Positions 7,778-14,798 of a stretch of DNA of 21,852 nt are shown here, piece by piece (the stretch's first letter is position 1; each line of letters starts with the position of its first letter). The translations under genes and the position numbers were made by a program. Below the pieces are notes generated by a model that saw only the letters and a program-made list of their open reading frames with translations, did not search any database and was not told the DNA's origin. This DNA comes from an uncultured Collinsella sp. (GTDB taxonomy: Bacteria; Actinomycetota; Coriobacteriia; Coriobacteriales; Coriobacteriaceae), in NCBI GenBank assembly GCA_900540095.1, contig UQEO01000029.1, positions 1-21,852 of the forward strand, given 5' to 3'.

Positions 7778-7800
7778 ACAATAGTGTCGAGGGCTATTGT
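7778..7800. promoter_or_regulatory. Candidate operator upstream of aldose epimerase gene
   Basis: ACAATAG-N9-CTATTGT is a perfect 7-bp dyad 20-43 bp upstream of the start codon, where a repressor site would lie. The promoter itself could not be assigned with confidence. Confidence 0.35.
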
Positions 7801-7865
7801 CCCACTCTTGGCGGCGGGACGGCAGGCGATTATTGAGTAGCCATAGCGGAATGAGCGGCGGGCGC

Positions 7866-8732
7866 CTACTGGGTATCCACGTAAAGGTCGAACCCGCCCT
7901 GCGGTGTAGTGTCGACCGTGTCGAGCGCCTGTGAGTTAAAGCTCACGGGGACCATGCGCTTTGAGGCACGGAAGCGCGTACCGTCGGTGGCGACGGGCGG
8001 TTCATCGACGGTGAGCTCGTAGTCGCCGGGCTTAAGCTCGATGCCGTCACCAGCGGAATTGACGTATTGATACTCGTCAATCGTCTGCCCTTTGAGCGTG
8101 CGCCCCACGATGTGAATGAGCATTTGGCTGTCGCCGCGCGCGGTGTCCCACGTCGCGCCGTCCTTGACCTCGACCGACACATGTACCGAGCGCGTGCGGC
8201 CGAGCGATTGCTCGATAGACATCTCGACCTTGGCGGCGTCTTTTCGCTGTTGTTCAACATGGCTCCAGACGTTTCCAATTACCGAGCATGCGATAACGCC
8301 GGCCATGAAGGCGATAAGGATGGGGCCGAGCGGAGAGCGACGTCCTGCATCTTCCTCGCGAGACAGATTGGGACGACGTGTGGGCGCGGGCGCCTGAGCG
8401 CCCTGCGAGGGCACGTCGAGAATGCTGAAGGATGCCGTGCTGTCGGGATCGATAGTGTGGCGCGGCTGCGGGGTCTTTGCCGGCGAGATGGACATGTCGG
8501 CTGGCTCACCCAGTGTGGCCGTGGCATCGGCCTTAGCCTCGTCGGCCTCGGCCTGGGCCCAGGCCTGTTCAAAGGTTAGGGGTTCGGCGGAGTCGGAAGC
8601 GGCGTCCGTCTCGACGGCATCGTTGCCGGTCTCGTCCTCGTCGCTCGACACGTCACGCGGCGAGGGCTCGTCCCACTCCTCGTCCGGAGCCTCGCCCTCG
8701 CTATACCACCATTCAAAGTTATCGATATCCAT
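7866..8732 (-). CDS. Unrecognised single-pass membrane protein with acidic N-terminus
   Basis: I do not recognise a family. The 288-residue protein begins MDIDNFEWWYSEGEAPDEEW and has a long, strongly acidic, low-complexity region to about 95, then a Pro/basic linker (TRRPNLSREEDAGRRS). One hydrophobic segment follows (GPILIAFMAGVIACSVIGNV, about 133-152), then an outside domain of about 135 residues with many beta-type stretches (VHVSVEVKDGATWD, QMLIHIVGRTLKG, GDYELTVDEPP). The positive residues before the segment predict N-in/C-out topology. The layout suggests a cell-envelope or accessory protein. The start has a modest Shine-Dalgarno (AAGGGG). It stands alone between the epimerase gene and the MerR regulator gene. 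Confidence 0.7.
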   Translation of the reverse strand: MDIDNFEWWYSEGEAPDEEWDEPSPRDVSSDEDETGNDAVETDAASDSAEPLTFEQAWAQAEADEAKADATATLGEPADMSISPAKTPQPRHTIDPDSTASFSILDVPSQGAQAPAPTRRPNLSREEDAGRRSPLGPILIAFMAGVIACSVIGNVWSHVEQQRKDAAKVEMSIEQSLGRTRSVHVSVEVKDGATWDTARGDSQMLIHIVGRTLKGQTIDEYQYVNSAGDGIELKPGDYELTVDEPPVATDGTRFRASKRMVPVSFNSQALDTVDTTPQGGFDLYVDTQ

Positions 8733-8808
8733 ACGGGGCGCCCCTTAGGCCTCGCAAATAAACACTTGCTAGCCTTATACCCGCAGATGGCGCTGGAGCT
8801 CGCACGGA

Positions 8809-8839
8809 ATGCGATAAAGGGACTGCTCCTTTGTCGCAT
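8809..8839. repeat. REP-like palindrome, AAAGGGAC family, diverged copy
   Basis: ATGCGATAAAGG (8809-8820) and CCTTTGTCGCAT (8828-8839) flank GACTGCT. The outer arm differs from the other copies (GCGA instead of GTGA) on both sides, so the pairing is kept by compensating changes. Confidence 0.65.
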
Positions 8840-8847
8840 CGAAGTTG

Positions 8848-8904
8848 CGGTGGAATAGTTCCTGTTTGCACGCCCACTCGAGCTATTTAGGGACTATTTC
8901 ACCG
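8848..8904. repeat. Inverted-repeat element with GGGACTATT arm
   Basis: CGGTGGAATAGTTCC (8848-8862) and GGGACTATTTCACCG (8890-8904) are 15-bp arms with two non-identical positions. The element reaches to four bases from the stop codon of the MerR gene. Like the other repeats here it carries a GGGAC core in one arm. Confidence 0.5.
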
Positions 8905-8908
8905 CAAG

Positions 8909-9769
8909 TTATTTGAGGGCGACGGGGATTTGGATACAGCAGAAGTCCTCTTGGTGAGACTCGTCGTAGCTCGTGGTGTCCAGGTAGCAAAAATCGAAAG
9001 CATTGCCGATGGGCTGGAGCGCGTGCCTGTCCATGCAGGCCACGATGGCGCGGATACCCTCGGGCTCGTACGGCATGCCCCAGCGACTCATGCACAGGTA
9101 CGTGCCCTCGGGCAGCACCTCGACGCCAATCTCCGCCAGCTCGGCAGGATCGCTCGGCAGTATTTCCTCGGCACCACGCGGCAACACGGCAAAGGAACCG
9201 GCACCGGCGATGGGGTCGTCGGAATGCAGCGCCTCGCGACGCAGCATGGCGCCCCAACCGCGCATGGGGCGTGTGCCCGTGAGCGCACGCATGCGCAGAA
9301 TCGCCCGCATGAGCGTGGGGTGCAGCATCGAGCGGCCACGCTCGATATCGCTCGGGAACTCCTCAAAGACCACGTAGCGGCGCTCGAATTGCTTGAGCTC
9401 CGGTTTGCCCTCGCGCTCGCGCCAATAGACCGCCTCGTCGTAAAAACTCAGCCGCTCCTGCACGCTCGCGCGCTCGGCTTTGAGCCCGGCAATCTGCTCG
9501 TCGAGCGCCTGCACCCGCGAGCGCAGGTGATCGGTCATCTCGCTAATGTCGAACGTCGAGGCTAGGCGGTCGATCTCATCGAGTTCGAGCCCTAGGTCGC
9601 GCAGCACGCAGATCAGACGCATGAGCGGGATCTGCGTGGGCGAATAGAAACGGTAGCCTTTTTCGTTAACCACGGCGGGCTTAAACAGGCCGATCTTGTC
9701 GTAGTAGATGAGCGTTTGGCGCGAAACGTTAAACAAACTCGCCATCTCGCTAATCGCATACATGCCCAT
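8909..9769 (-). CDS. MerR-family regulator with GyrI-like effector-binding domain
   Basis: An activator/repressor of the BmrR/BltR type. The N-terminal winged helix-turn-helix reads YAISEMASLFNVSRQTLIYY, then DKIGLFKPAVVNEKGYRFYS (residues 3-42). A coiled-coil dimerisation helix follows (about 80-125, DHLRSRVQALDEQIAGLKAE). The C-terminal 150 residues look like a GyrI-like small-molecule domain (RYVVFEEFPSD, VLPEGTYLCMSRW). The start at 9769 has GGGAGG 10 nt upstream; an in-frame ATG two codons later is also possible. It is the last gene behind lpdC and lpdB on the same strand, about 100 bp after lpdB with a hairpin between. It is the natural candidate to sense the aromatic substrate and act at the dyads at 13660 and 14799, but this is inference. 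Confidence 0.88.
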   Translation of the reverse strand: MGMYAISEMASLFNVSRQTLIYYDKIGLFKPAVVNEKGYRFYSPTQIPLMRLICVLRDLGLELDEIDRLASTFDISEMTDHLRSRVQALDEQIAGLKAERASVQERLSFYDEAVYWREREGKPELKQFERRYVVFEEFPSDIERGRSMLHPTLMRAILRMRALTGTRPMRGWGAMLRREALHSDDPIAGAGSFAVLPRGAEEILPSDPAELAEIGVEVLPEGTYLCMSRWGMPYEPEGIRAIVACMDRHALQPIGNAFDFCYLDTTSYDESHQEDFCCIQIPVALK

Positions 9770-9805
9770 CTGCGTAGGTCCTCCCGACACATCCTTTTTG
9801 CGCAC

Positions 9806-9834
9806 AAAGCCCGCCGCCCACAGGGGCAGCGGGC
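9806..9834 (-). terminator. Terminator-like hairpin between lpdB and the merR gene
   Basis: On the minus strand GCCCGCTGCCC and GGGCGGCGGGC form an 11-bp stem (one G-U pair) with a CTGT loop, followed by TTTGT. It would end or attenuate the decarboxylase transcript before the regulator gene. Confidence 0.6.
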
Positions 9835-9867
9835 TCAAACACTACTCGTATCCTACCCTAAAGATGC

Positions 9868-10446
9868 CTATGACCAGCGCTTATAGTTTTCGCACGACAC
9901 GCCAACAGCTTCGAGCGCCTTGGCGGCGATGTGATGCACTGCATCGTCGAGCGTGGCGGGGCCGTTGTAAAACGTGAGCATGGGCGGCATGAGCATGACG
10001 CCCGGCACGCGCGCCAGGCGCGCCATGTTGTCGACATGGATCGCACTGAAGGGCGTCTCGCGCACCATGAGCACCAGGCGGCGCTGCTCTTTCATCTGCA
10101 CGTCGGCCGCACGCAGCAACAGGTTTTCGCTGTAGCCGCTCGCAATGCCGGCGAGCGTCTTCATGGAGCAGGGCGCCACAATCATGCCGGCGACCGGATA
10201 GGTGCCACTTGCGATGGCAGCGCCGATGTTCTTGTTGTCGTAGACCACATCGGCATGCGCGGCAAACTCGTCGAGCGTCATGCCGAGCTCCTGCTCGATG
10301 GTGATCTCTCCCCCGCGCGTGACGACAAGCGCCGACTCGGCACCGGCCTGGCGCAGGCACTTGAGACACTCGAGGCCCAGCGCAGCGCCGCTGGCACCAG
10401 AAACGCCAACGACAATGCGACGGGAACGGACAGAAGACTCAGGCAT
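9868..10446 (-). CDS. lpdB: UbiX-type flavin prenyltransferase (LpdB-like)
   Basis: UbiX proteins attach a dimethylallyl group from dimethylallyl monophosphate to reduced FMN, giving prenylated FMN, the cofactor of UbiD decarboxylases. The 192-residue product has the family length. It shows the flavin-binding RRIVVGVSGASGAALGLE (9-26), then VAPCSMKTLAGIASGYSENL and LLRAADVQMKEQRRLVLMVR, RETPFSAIHVDNM and PPMLTFYN near the C-terminus, all hallmark blocks. The ATG at 10446 has AAGGAG 6 nt upstream. It begins 33 bp after lpdC, so the two are almost certainly cotranscribed. The symbol follows the neighbouring LpdC-type decarboxylase; ubiX would be the generic name. Confidence 0.93.
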   Translation of the reverse strand: MPESSVRSRRIVVGVSGASGAALGLECLKCLRQAGAESALVVTRGGEITIEQELGMTLDEFAAHADVVYDNKNIGAAIASGTYPVAGMIVAPCSMKTLAGIASGYSENLLLRAADVQMKEQRRLVLMVRETPFSAIHVDNMARLARVPGVMLMPPMLTFYNGPATLDDAVHHIAAKALEAVGVSCENYKRWS

Positions 10447-10479
10447 GACAACTCCTTAGCTATTTGATAGGGCTACTTA

Positions 10480-11967
10480 CTAGAAGGCGAGCTCGGCGGC
10501 CCACTTCTCTTCATCGATCTCCATGAACTGCGAGCGGATGAAGTTCTTCTTGAGGTTGAACGGAACCGTGCAGTCGAAGATGGCCTTGCAGGCGATGCCG
10601 TGCTCGCGAATCGAAGGATCGAACGCGGGGTCGTTGGACGGATCGAGCACGTGGCAGTGGCAACCGGGGATGGTGATGAGGTCCACGTCGACCTGGAAGC
10701 GCGTGGTCATGGCCCACATCACGTCGCTCATATCGAAGATATCGACATCCTCGTCAACAAGGATGACGTGCTTGAGCTCGGAGAACGCCGAGAAGGCAAG
10801 CATGGCGGCGTTGCGCTGACGGCCCTCGTCATTTTTGCTCGACTTCTTGAACTGCATGATGGCAACGAACTTGCCGCCGCCGCAGGGAGCGGCGTGGACG
10901 TTGAGCAGGCGGCCCGGGATGGCGGTCTCGACCATCTTGTAGATGGAAGCCTCGGTGGGGATGCCGGCCATGGACACGTGCTCGTGCGAAGGGCCGATGC
11001 AGCTCTCCATGATGGGGTTGACACGCGTGGTGACGGCGGTGATCTTGATCACCGGGCAGACCTTGGCGCCGCCGGTGTAACCGGGGAACTCGGGCATGGC
11101 GTAGCCGTGGCCGTTGACGTCCTCATTGATAGTCTCGTCGTGCATGAGGTAGCCCTCGAGCACGTACTCGGCATTGGCAATGCACTTCTGCGGAACGGTG
11201 ACGCAGTCGGCAAGCTCGACGGCGTGGCCGCGCAGGGCACCGGCGATCTGCAGCTCGTTGAAGCCGAGCGGCGTGGTGGGAGCCTCGAAGCCGCAGCACA
11301 TGTACACGGCGGGGTCCAGACCGATGGAGATGGAGATGGGCATGTCCTCGCCGCGCTGGCAGTACTCGTCAAAGAACGCGCCCAGGTGACGGCTGCCCGG
11401 GGTGATCCACATGGCGAGCTTGTCCTTGTCGACGCAGGAGAAGCGGTGGATGGTCACGTCGGACTGGGTGCCATCGGGGCTCGTGCCGTAGGCGAGGCCC
11501 ATGGTGATGTAGGGGCCACCGTCGACGGGCGTGTTGGTGGGAGCGGGAACGATCTTGCGCAGGTCGAAGCCCTCGTCGGTCGCCTTGTACACGACCTCCT
11601 GGCAGTCGACGTGCTTGCCCTCGGCGATCTGCTCAGGGGCGATCAGGTTCTCGAAGCGCTTGCCGATCTCGAGGCCCAGATGCTCCTCGTCCAGATCGAG
11701 CAGGGCGGCAACGCGCTTGCGGCTGGCAAGCATGCCGATGCAGACCTTGGCGTCGTCAAAGCCCTTAACGTTGTTGAAGACCATCGCCGGGCCCTCTTTG
11801 GTCGGACGCATGACGGTGCCGCCGGCACCGACGTGACGGTAGACGCCCGAGACCTCGGCATCGGGATCGACCTGGGTGTCGGTCTCGAGCAGCTGGCCCG
11901 GCATCTCGCGCAAAAAGTCGAGTGCAGAACGCAGGTCGTGGATCTGGGAAGCATCGGTAGTGGACAT
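10480..11967 (-). CDS. lpdC: Prenylated-FMN-dependent hydroxyarylic acid decarboxylase, UbiD family (gallate decarboxylase LpdC-like)
   Basis: UbiD enzymes reversibly decarboxylate aromatic or alpha,beta-unsaturated acids. The 495-residue protein fits the roughly 490-residue LpdC branch (gallate/protocatechuate to pyrogallol/catechol). Recalled LpdC landmarks are present in order: SGVYRHVGAGGTVMRPTKEG (40-59), VVYKATDEGFDLRK, APTNTPVDGGPYITMG, DVTIHRF with the likely active-site Arg175, GFEAPTTPLGFNELQIAGAL, AEYVLEGYL with the acidic pair Glu267/Glu271, IGPSHEHVSMAGIPTEASI and LVDEDVDIFDMSDV. An upstream in-frame ATG at 12063 exists, but the start at 11967 has AAAGGAG 8 nt before it. The gene lies after the transporter gene and directly before lpdB. 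The exact substrate cannot be fixed; gallate-type phenolic acids are the best guess from the subfamily. Confidence 0.9.
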   Translation of the reverse strand: MSTTDASQIHDLRSALDFLREMPGQLLETDTQVDPDAEVSGVYRHVGAGGTVMRPTKEGPAMVFNNVKGFDDAKVCIGMLASRKRVAALLDLDEEHLGLEIGKRFENLIAPEQIAEGKHVDCQEVVYKATDEGFDLRKIVPAPTNTPVDGGPYITMGLAYGTSPDGTQSDVTIHRFSCVDKDKLAMWITPGSRHLGAFFDEYCQRGEDMPISISIGLDPAVYMCCGFEAPTTPLGFNELQIAGALRGHAVELADCVTVPQKCIANAEYVLEGYLMHDETINEDVNGHGYAMPEFPGYTGGAKVCPVIKITAVTTRVNPIMESCIGPSHEHVSMAGIPTEASIYKMVETAIPGRLLNVHAAPCGGGKFVAIMQFKKSSKNDEGRQRNAAMLAFSAFSELKHVILVDEDVDIFDMSDVMWAMTTRFQVDVDLITIPGCHCHVLDPSNDPAFDPSIREHGIACKAIFDCTVPFNLKKNFIRSQFMEIDEEKWAAELAF

Positions 11968-11989
11968 GGCATGCTCCTTTCGGGAGAGT

Positions 11990-12014
11990 GCCCGACGGCG
12001 GTGTGCCGCCGGGC
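11990..12014 (-). other. GC-rich hairpin just upstream of the lpdC ribosome-binding site
   Basis: The plus strand reads GCCCGACGGCG-GTG-TGCCGCCGGGC, an 11-bp stem with one mismatch and one wobble pair. It lies in the 142-bp gap between transporter and lpdC. With no U-run, it may set the relative mRNA level of the two genes. The rest of the gap shows no gene. Confidence 0.4.
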
Positions 12015-12109
12015 GGGGTAACGTAATGGGGCCACGGCGCTCACAAATGGAGCGCTCGACCACTCGAAGTTCAAGCGCTTGGCTGCTTACAGCCGGGGCG
12101 CTCGACCGC

Positions 12110-13567
12110 TTACATCAGGCCAAAGAGGTGGAACCAGGCGGCCTCGGCCAGCACGACGACAAAGACGACCGCGGTGAGGGGGATGCCCATGCGCATAGCC
12201 TCTTTGGAGGTGTAGCCGCCGGCGTCCTTGCCTTCGCCGATAAGGATCGGCAGGTTATGGAACGGCAGGATGTAGTGGATGTTGATGGACGTGAAGACGA
12301 TGAGCGCCACGGCGAGTGGGCTCACGCTGGAGCCGGCGGCAAAGCTGATAAATGCCGGCACGCACACGCCGAGCACGGCCATGACCGAGCCCATGAACAT
12401 GTGGATGATCATGGAAAGCGCGGCGACGAGCAGGGCGAACAGGAAGATGTTCTCAGGCACGGAGCTGGGGAGCACGACGTCGGCGATCCAGGCGTTCATG
12501 CCGGTGGCACCGCCCACGGAGCCCACGGCCATGGCGGCCGTCAGGAACATGAGGGACTTGATGTCGACAGCGTTCCAGCTGGCGGGAGTGAGGACTTCGC
12601 CGATGATGGGCATGGCGAGAGCAACGCCAATGGCCAGGGTGACCCAGCCGATATAGTCGCCCGAGACGGTGAGCCACAGCGCGATGGCGATGACAAGCCA
12701 CACGATGGTGCGGATCTCCTTGACGGAGAGCTTGCCGAGCGCGGCCTGCTTGGCCACGATCTGCTCGCGATCGTAGACGAGCTCCTTGCTGGGCTTAAAG
12801 AGGAAAAGGCCCAGGAACAGGGTGCACAGCAGCGCAACCAGCATAGGCACGCTCATGTACAGGAACCAGTCGACGAAGGACGGGCTCATGCCGCCGGCCT
12901 CGGCACTGTACTGCGCAACGAGCGGGTTAAGCGTGGAGTCGCCCGTCAGGAAGAACATGGAACCCGGGGCGGCAGCGGCAAACACGAGGAAGCCGAGCTT
13001 GCCCTTGTCGTCGTCACCGTAGCCGGCGGACTCGGCGATGACCGAGACGACGGCGAGGATGAGGAAGGCGCGGGGGAACGGATGCGGGATCAGCAGCGAC
13101 AGCACAAAGGTGAGCGCGAAGATCGAGATGATGAGCGACTTGGCGTCGCGCACGAACTTGAGCATGAACGCGTAGGCGATGCGCTCGCCCAGGCCCGACT
13201 CCTTGACCGCGCTGGCGATGAGGTAGGCGCCGATGACGAGCCACATGGTGGCCTTGGTCCACGAGCTAAACGTGGAGGCGACCGTCGCCGAGATGCTCGC
13301 GGCGCCCGTGTCGTCCACGCACACCTTGAACAGGACGAGCAGTGCGCAGTAGAGCAGGCCCACAAAGCCCGGCTGTGCCACGCCGCATGCCCAGAACACC
13401 ACCGTGGCGAGCGTCAGTGCCAGACAGGTCTGACCGCCGACCGTGAGCTCGACCGTCGAGCTCAGCTCCGCCAAAGGAAGAAACTTCACCAGCAAAAAGA
13501 CAACGATACCCAGCACAAAGCCAATTTCGCGCTTGGTGATCTTAAACGCCTTCTTTTCCGCTTCCAT
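12110..13567 (-). CDS. DASS/SLC13-type anion transporter, probable aromatic-acid transporter
   Basis: A 485-residue polytopic membrane protein with about 12 hydrophobic segments. Features recalled from the divalent anion:Na+ symporter (SLC13) family are SWTKATMWLVIGAYLIASAV, then LIPHPFPRAFLILAVVSVI, a re-entrant loop with MFFLTGDSTLNPLVAQ, and a second loop in the C-terminal half with LIVFTSINIHYILPFHNLP. These two loops are where the family binds Na+ and carboxylate. The N-terminal MEAEKKAFKITKREIGF is cytoplasmic. The ATG at 13567 has AAAGGTGGGG upstream. Because it precedes lpdC and lpdB on the same strand, import of the phenolic acid or exchange with the product is a reasonable inference; the sequence alone would equally allow a dicarboxylate substrate. 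Confidence 0.85.
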   Translation of the reverse strand: MEAEKKAFKITKREIGFVLGIVVFLLVKFLPLAELSSTVELTVGGQTCLALTLATVVFWACGVAQPGFVGLLYCALLVLFKVCVDDTGAASISATVASTFSSWTKATMWLVIGAYLIASAVKESGLGERIAYAFMLKFVRDAKSLIISIFALTFVLSLLIPHPFPRAFLILAVVSVIAESAGYGDDDKGKLGFLVFAAAAPGSMFFLTGDSTLNPLVAQYSAEAGGMSPSFVDWFLYMSVPMLVALLCTLFLGLFLFKPSKELVYDREQIVAKQAALGKLSVKEIRTIVWLVIAIALWLTVSGDYIGWVTLAIGVALAMPIIGEVLTPASWNAVDIKSLMFLTAAMAVGSVGGATGMNAWIADVVLPSSVPENIFLFALLVAALSMIIHMFMGSVMAVLGVCVPAFISFAAGSSVSPLAVALIVFTSINIHYILPFHNLPILIGEGKDAGGYTSKEAMRMGIPLTAVVFVVVLAEAAWFHLFGLM

Positions 13568-13618
13568 CTCCCCACCTTTCTTGTTGGGGGCGCTCCGAAT
13601 TCGCAGCCATGTTGCCGC

Positions 13619-13651
13619 TTAAAAAGGGGCGCCCGTTATCGGACACCCCTT
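13619..13651 (-). terminator. Intrinsic terminator or attenuator ahead of the transporter gene
   Basis: On the minus strand AAGGGGTGTCCG-ATAA-CGGGCGCCCCTT forms a 12-bp stem (two G-U pairs) followed by a U5 run. It lies downstream of the dyad at 13660-13684 and only about 50 bp before the transporter start codon. It therefore either ends the LpdD-NUDIX transcript, or attenuates the transporter-lpdC-lpdB transcript if that begins at the dyad. Confidence 0.75.
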
Positions 13652-13659
13652 ACGTTGCG

Positions 13660-13684
13660 CTGTGTTGCGGCAATACAGTCAAGC
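13660..13684 (-). promoter_or_regulatory. Shared operator-like dyad, site 2 (upstream of transporter-lpdC-lpdB)
   Basis: The core on the plus strand is CTGTGTTGCGGCAATACAG (13660-13678), a near-palindrome with arms CTGTGTTG and CAATACAG. It matches the core at 14799-14817 in 16 of 19 positions. Extending by TCAAGC gives 21 of 25 identical to site 1. On the minus strand the shared edge reads GCTTGACTG, which contains a -35-like TTGACT. No good -10 follows. Confidence 0.6.
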
Positions 13685-13718
13685 GGATTTTTTGGATGAG
13701 AAGCGATTCCCTAGACAA

Positions 13719-13783
13719 AAACCGTCACAACATTCGACGCTTTTCCTCGTTTTCGAGATTTTCGCCGAATGTTGTGACGGTTT
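13719..13783. repeat. Perfect 18-bp inverted repeat with 29-nt loop
   Basis: AAACCGTCACAACATTCG (13719-13736) and CGAATGTTGTGACGGTTT (13766-13783) are exact reverse complements. The loop contains CTCG-TTTT-CGAG, a second hairpin. It sits between LpdD-NUDIX and the transporter gene and resembles a REP/BIME-type or small non-autonomous element; it could also serve as a transcript end. Confidence 0.7.
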
Positions 13784-13785
13784 GG

Positions 13786-13814
13786 ATGTGGCAAAGGGAC
13801 TGTCTTTTTTACAT
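13786..13814. repeat. REP-like palindrome, AAAGGGAC family, decayed copy overlapping a gene end
   Basis: ATGTGGCAAAGGGACTGTC then TTTTTTACAT matches the perfect copy at 18292-18322 with several changes in the right arm. Its last six bases are the final Met codon and the TAA stop of the LpdD-NUDIX gene on the minus strand. Confidence 0.6.
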
Positions 13815-14756
13815 AGCGAGGGCCGTGCGGATGAATGGGTCGCCGAGGGCCTCGCGGAGCCAGGGGGCCAGCTGCTCGGGGTGACCCTGCAGGTAGCCTT
13901 TGAGCTCGGACGGAGCCACGCGACGCACTTCCGAGATCTCCTCTTGGTTGATATGCAGCTCGCCCGGCTCAACATGGGCAAGGTAGACCTCGCACCATTC
14001 GCACTCGCAGCGACCGTCGCCGTGGTCCTCGCGGTACACCACGTGTCCGAGGTGCTTGAGCTGATCGGGCTCGCGCGTAATGCCGAGCTCTTCGTTGATG
14101 CGGCGCGCCGTGGCGGCCGCGACGTCTTCCCCGGGGAGCGGATGGCCGGCGCAGCTATCGGCCAGCACCCCGCCCCACAGGCGCTTGAGCGGACTGCGGC
14201 GACAGAGCAGCAGGCGCGCGTCTTCGCCCCGGCCCTCGACCAAAAGCGTCAGAAATGCCTGATGCAGGATGCCCTCACCAGCATGGGCCTCGATGCGGTC
14301 GACGGGGCCAAGCGCCTCGCCGGTCGCAGCATCGACCGCCACGACCTCGGCGCCCGCACCGCCCTCATCCCAGCCGGCGCGCAGAATGCGGGCTGCGGCT
14401 TCCTCGAGCGCGGCGATGAGCTCCTTGGTGGTGTCGAGCACGCGCTGCAGGTCGTCACCGCTCGCTTGTTCAACATGAAAACCCGTGCTTGCAACTACCG
14501 GCACGCCAAAGCGCGTGGCCAGCGCCGCCGCGATATCGTGCGCCGGGATCTCGTCTCGATGGCACGGAACGGCCAGGATGCTCACCGTTGCCGTACGGCC
14601 GGGCTCGGGGCGCGGAATGGCCTGCGCCGTGGCGCCCAGGTGCGCAAACTTCGGCGAGCAGGCGTACACCGCCATGCCTCGCGGCGTCACCGTCAGCTGG
14701 GCCTCGAGCGCAAACTTGCCCTCGCCCACTGCAACCTTTGTCGTGTGCATACCCAT
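13809..14756 (-). CDS. LpdD-like prenyl-flavin domain fused to IDI-type NUDIX domain
   Basis: A 315-residue two-domain protein. Residues 1-125 resemble the LpdD-like domain linked to prenylated flavin (VSILAVPCHRDEIPAHDI, VVASTGFHVEQASGDDLQ); this is recalled similarity, not an alignment. Residues 150-300 are a NUDIX domain like type I isopentenyl-diphosphate isomerase. The Nudix box runs from G204 to I226 (GHPLPGE to RRINEELGI). His158, His165, His205, Glu251 and Glu253 fall at the spacing of the five metal ligands of E. coli Idi. The residue before GHP, the catalytic Cys67 of Idi, is Ala203, with Cys202 one place off. It is therefore probably not a normal isomerase. A diphosphate hydrolase making dimethylallyl monophosphate for the UbiX protein is a plausible role. 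The start at 14756 has AGGAG 5 nt upstream. Confidence 0.7.
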   Translation of the reverse strand: MGMHTTKVAVGEGKFALEAQLTVTPRGMAVYACSPKFAHLGATAQAIPRPEPGRTATVSILAVPCHRDEIPAHDIAAALATRFGVPVVASTGFHVEQASGDDLQRVLDTTKELIAALEEAAARILRAGWDEGGAGAEVVAVDAATGEALGPVDRIEAHAGEGILHQAFLTLLVEGRGEDARLLLCRRSPLKRLWGGVLADSCAGHPLPGEDVAAATARRINEELGITREPDQLKHLGHVVYREDHGDGRCECEWCEVYLAHVEPGELHINQEEISEVRRVAPSELKGYLQGHPEQLAPWLREALGDPFIRTALAM

Positions 14757-14798
14757 GGGATCTCCTGCCGCCCGCGATGTACCTGAGACCATCTTCGC

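Noticed and set aside
10600..12021. Plus-strand reading frame of 473 codons
   Set aside because: Antisense to lpdC, low-complexity Ala/Gly/Asp/Val-rich product with no family features.
13660..13684. A full sigma-70 promoter at TTGACT upstream of the transporter
   Set aside because: No acceptable -10 hexamer is found at 16-20 bp spacing, so only the dyad is reported.
11876..13699. Plus-strand reading frame of 607 codons
   Set aside because: Antisense to the transporter gene; the product is a His/Asp/Glu/Arg-rich shadow with no recognisable domain.
13809..14756. Annotation of this gene as a normal isopentenyl-diphosphate isomerase
   Set aside because: The residue at the catalytic cysteine position is alanine and half of the protein is a different domain.
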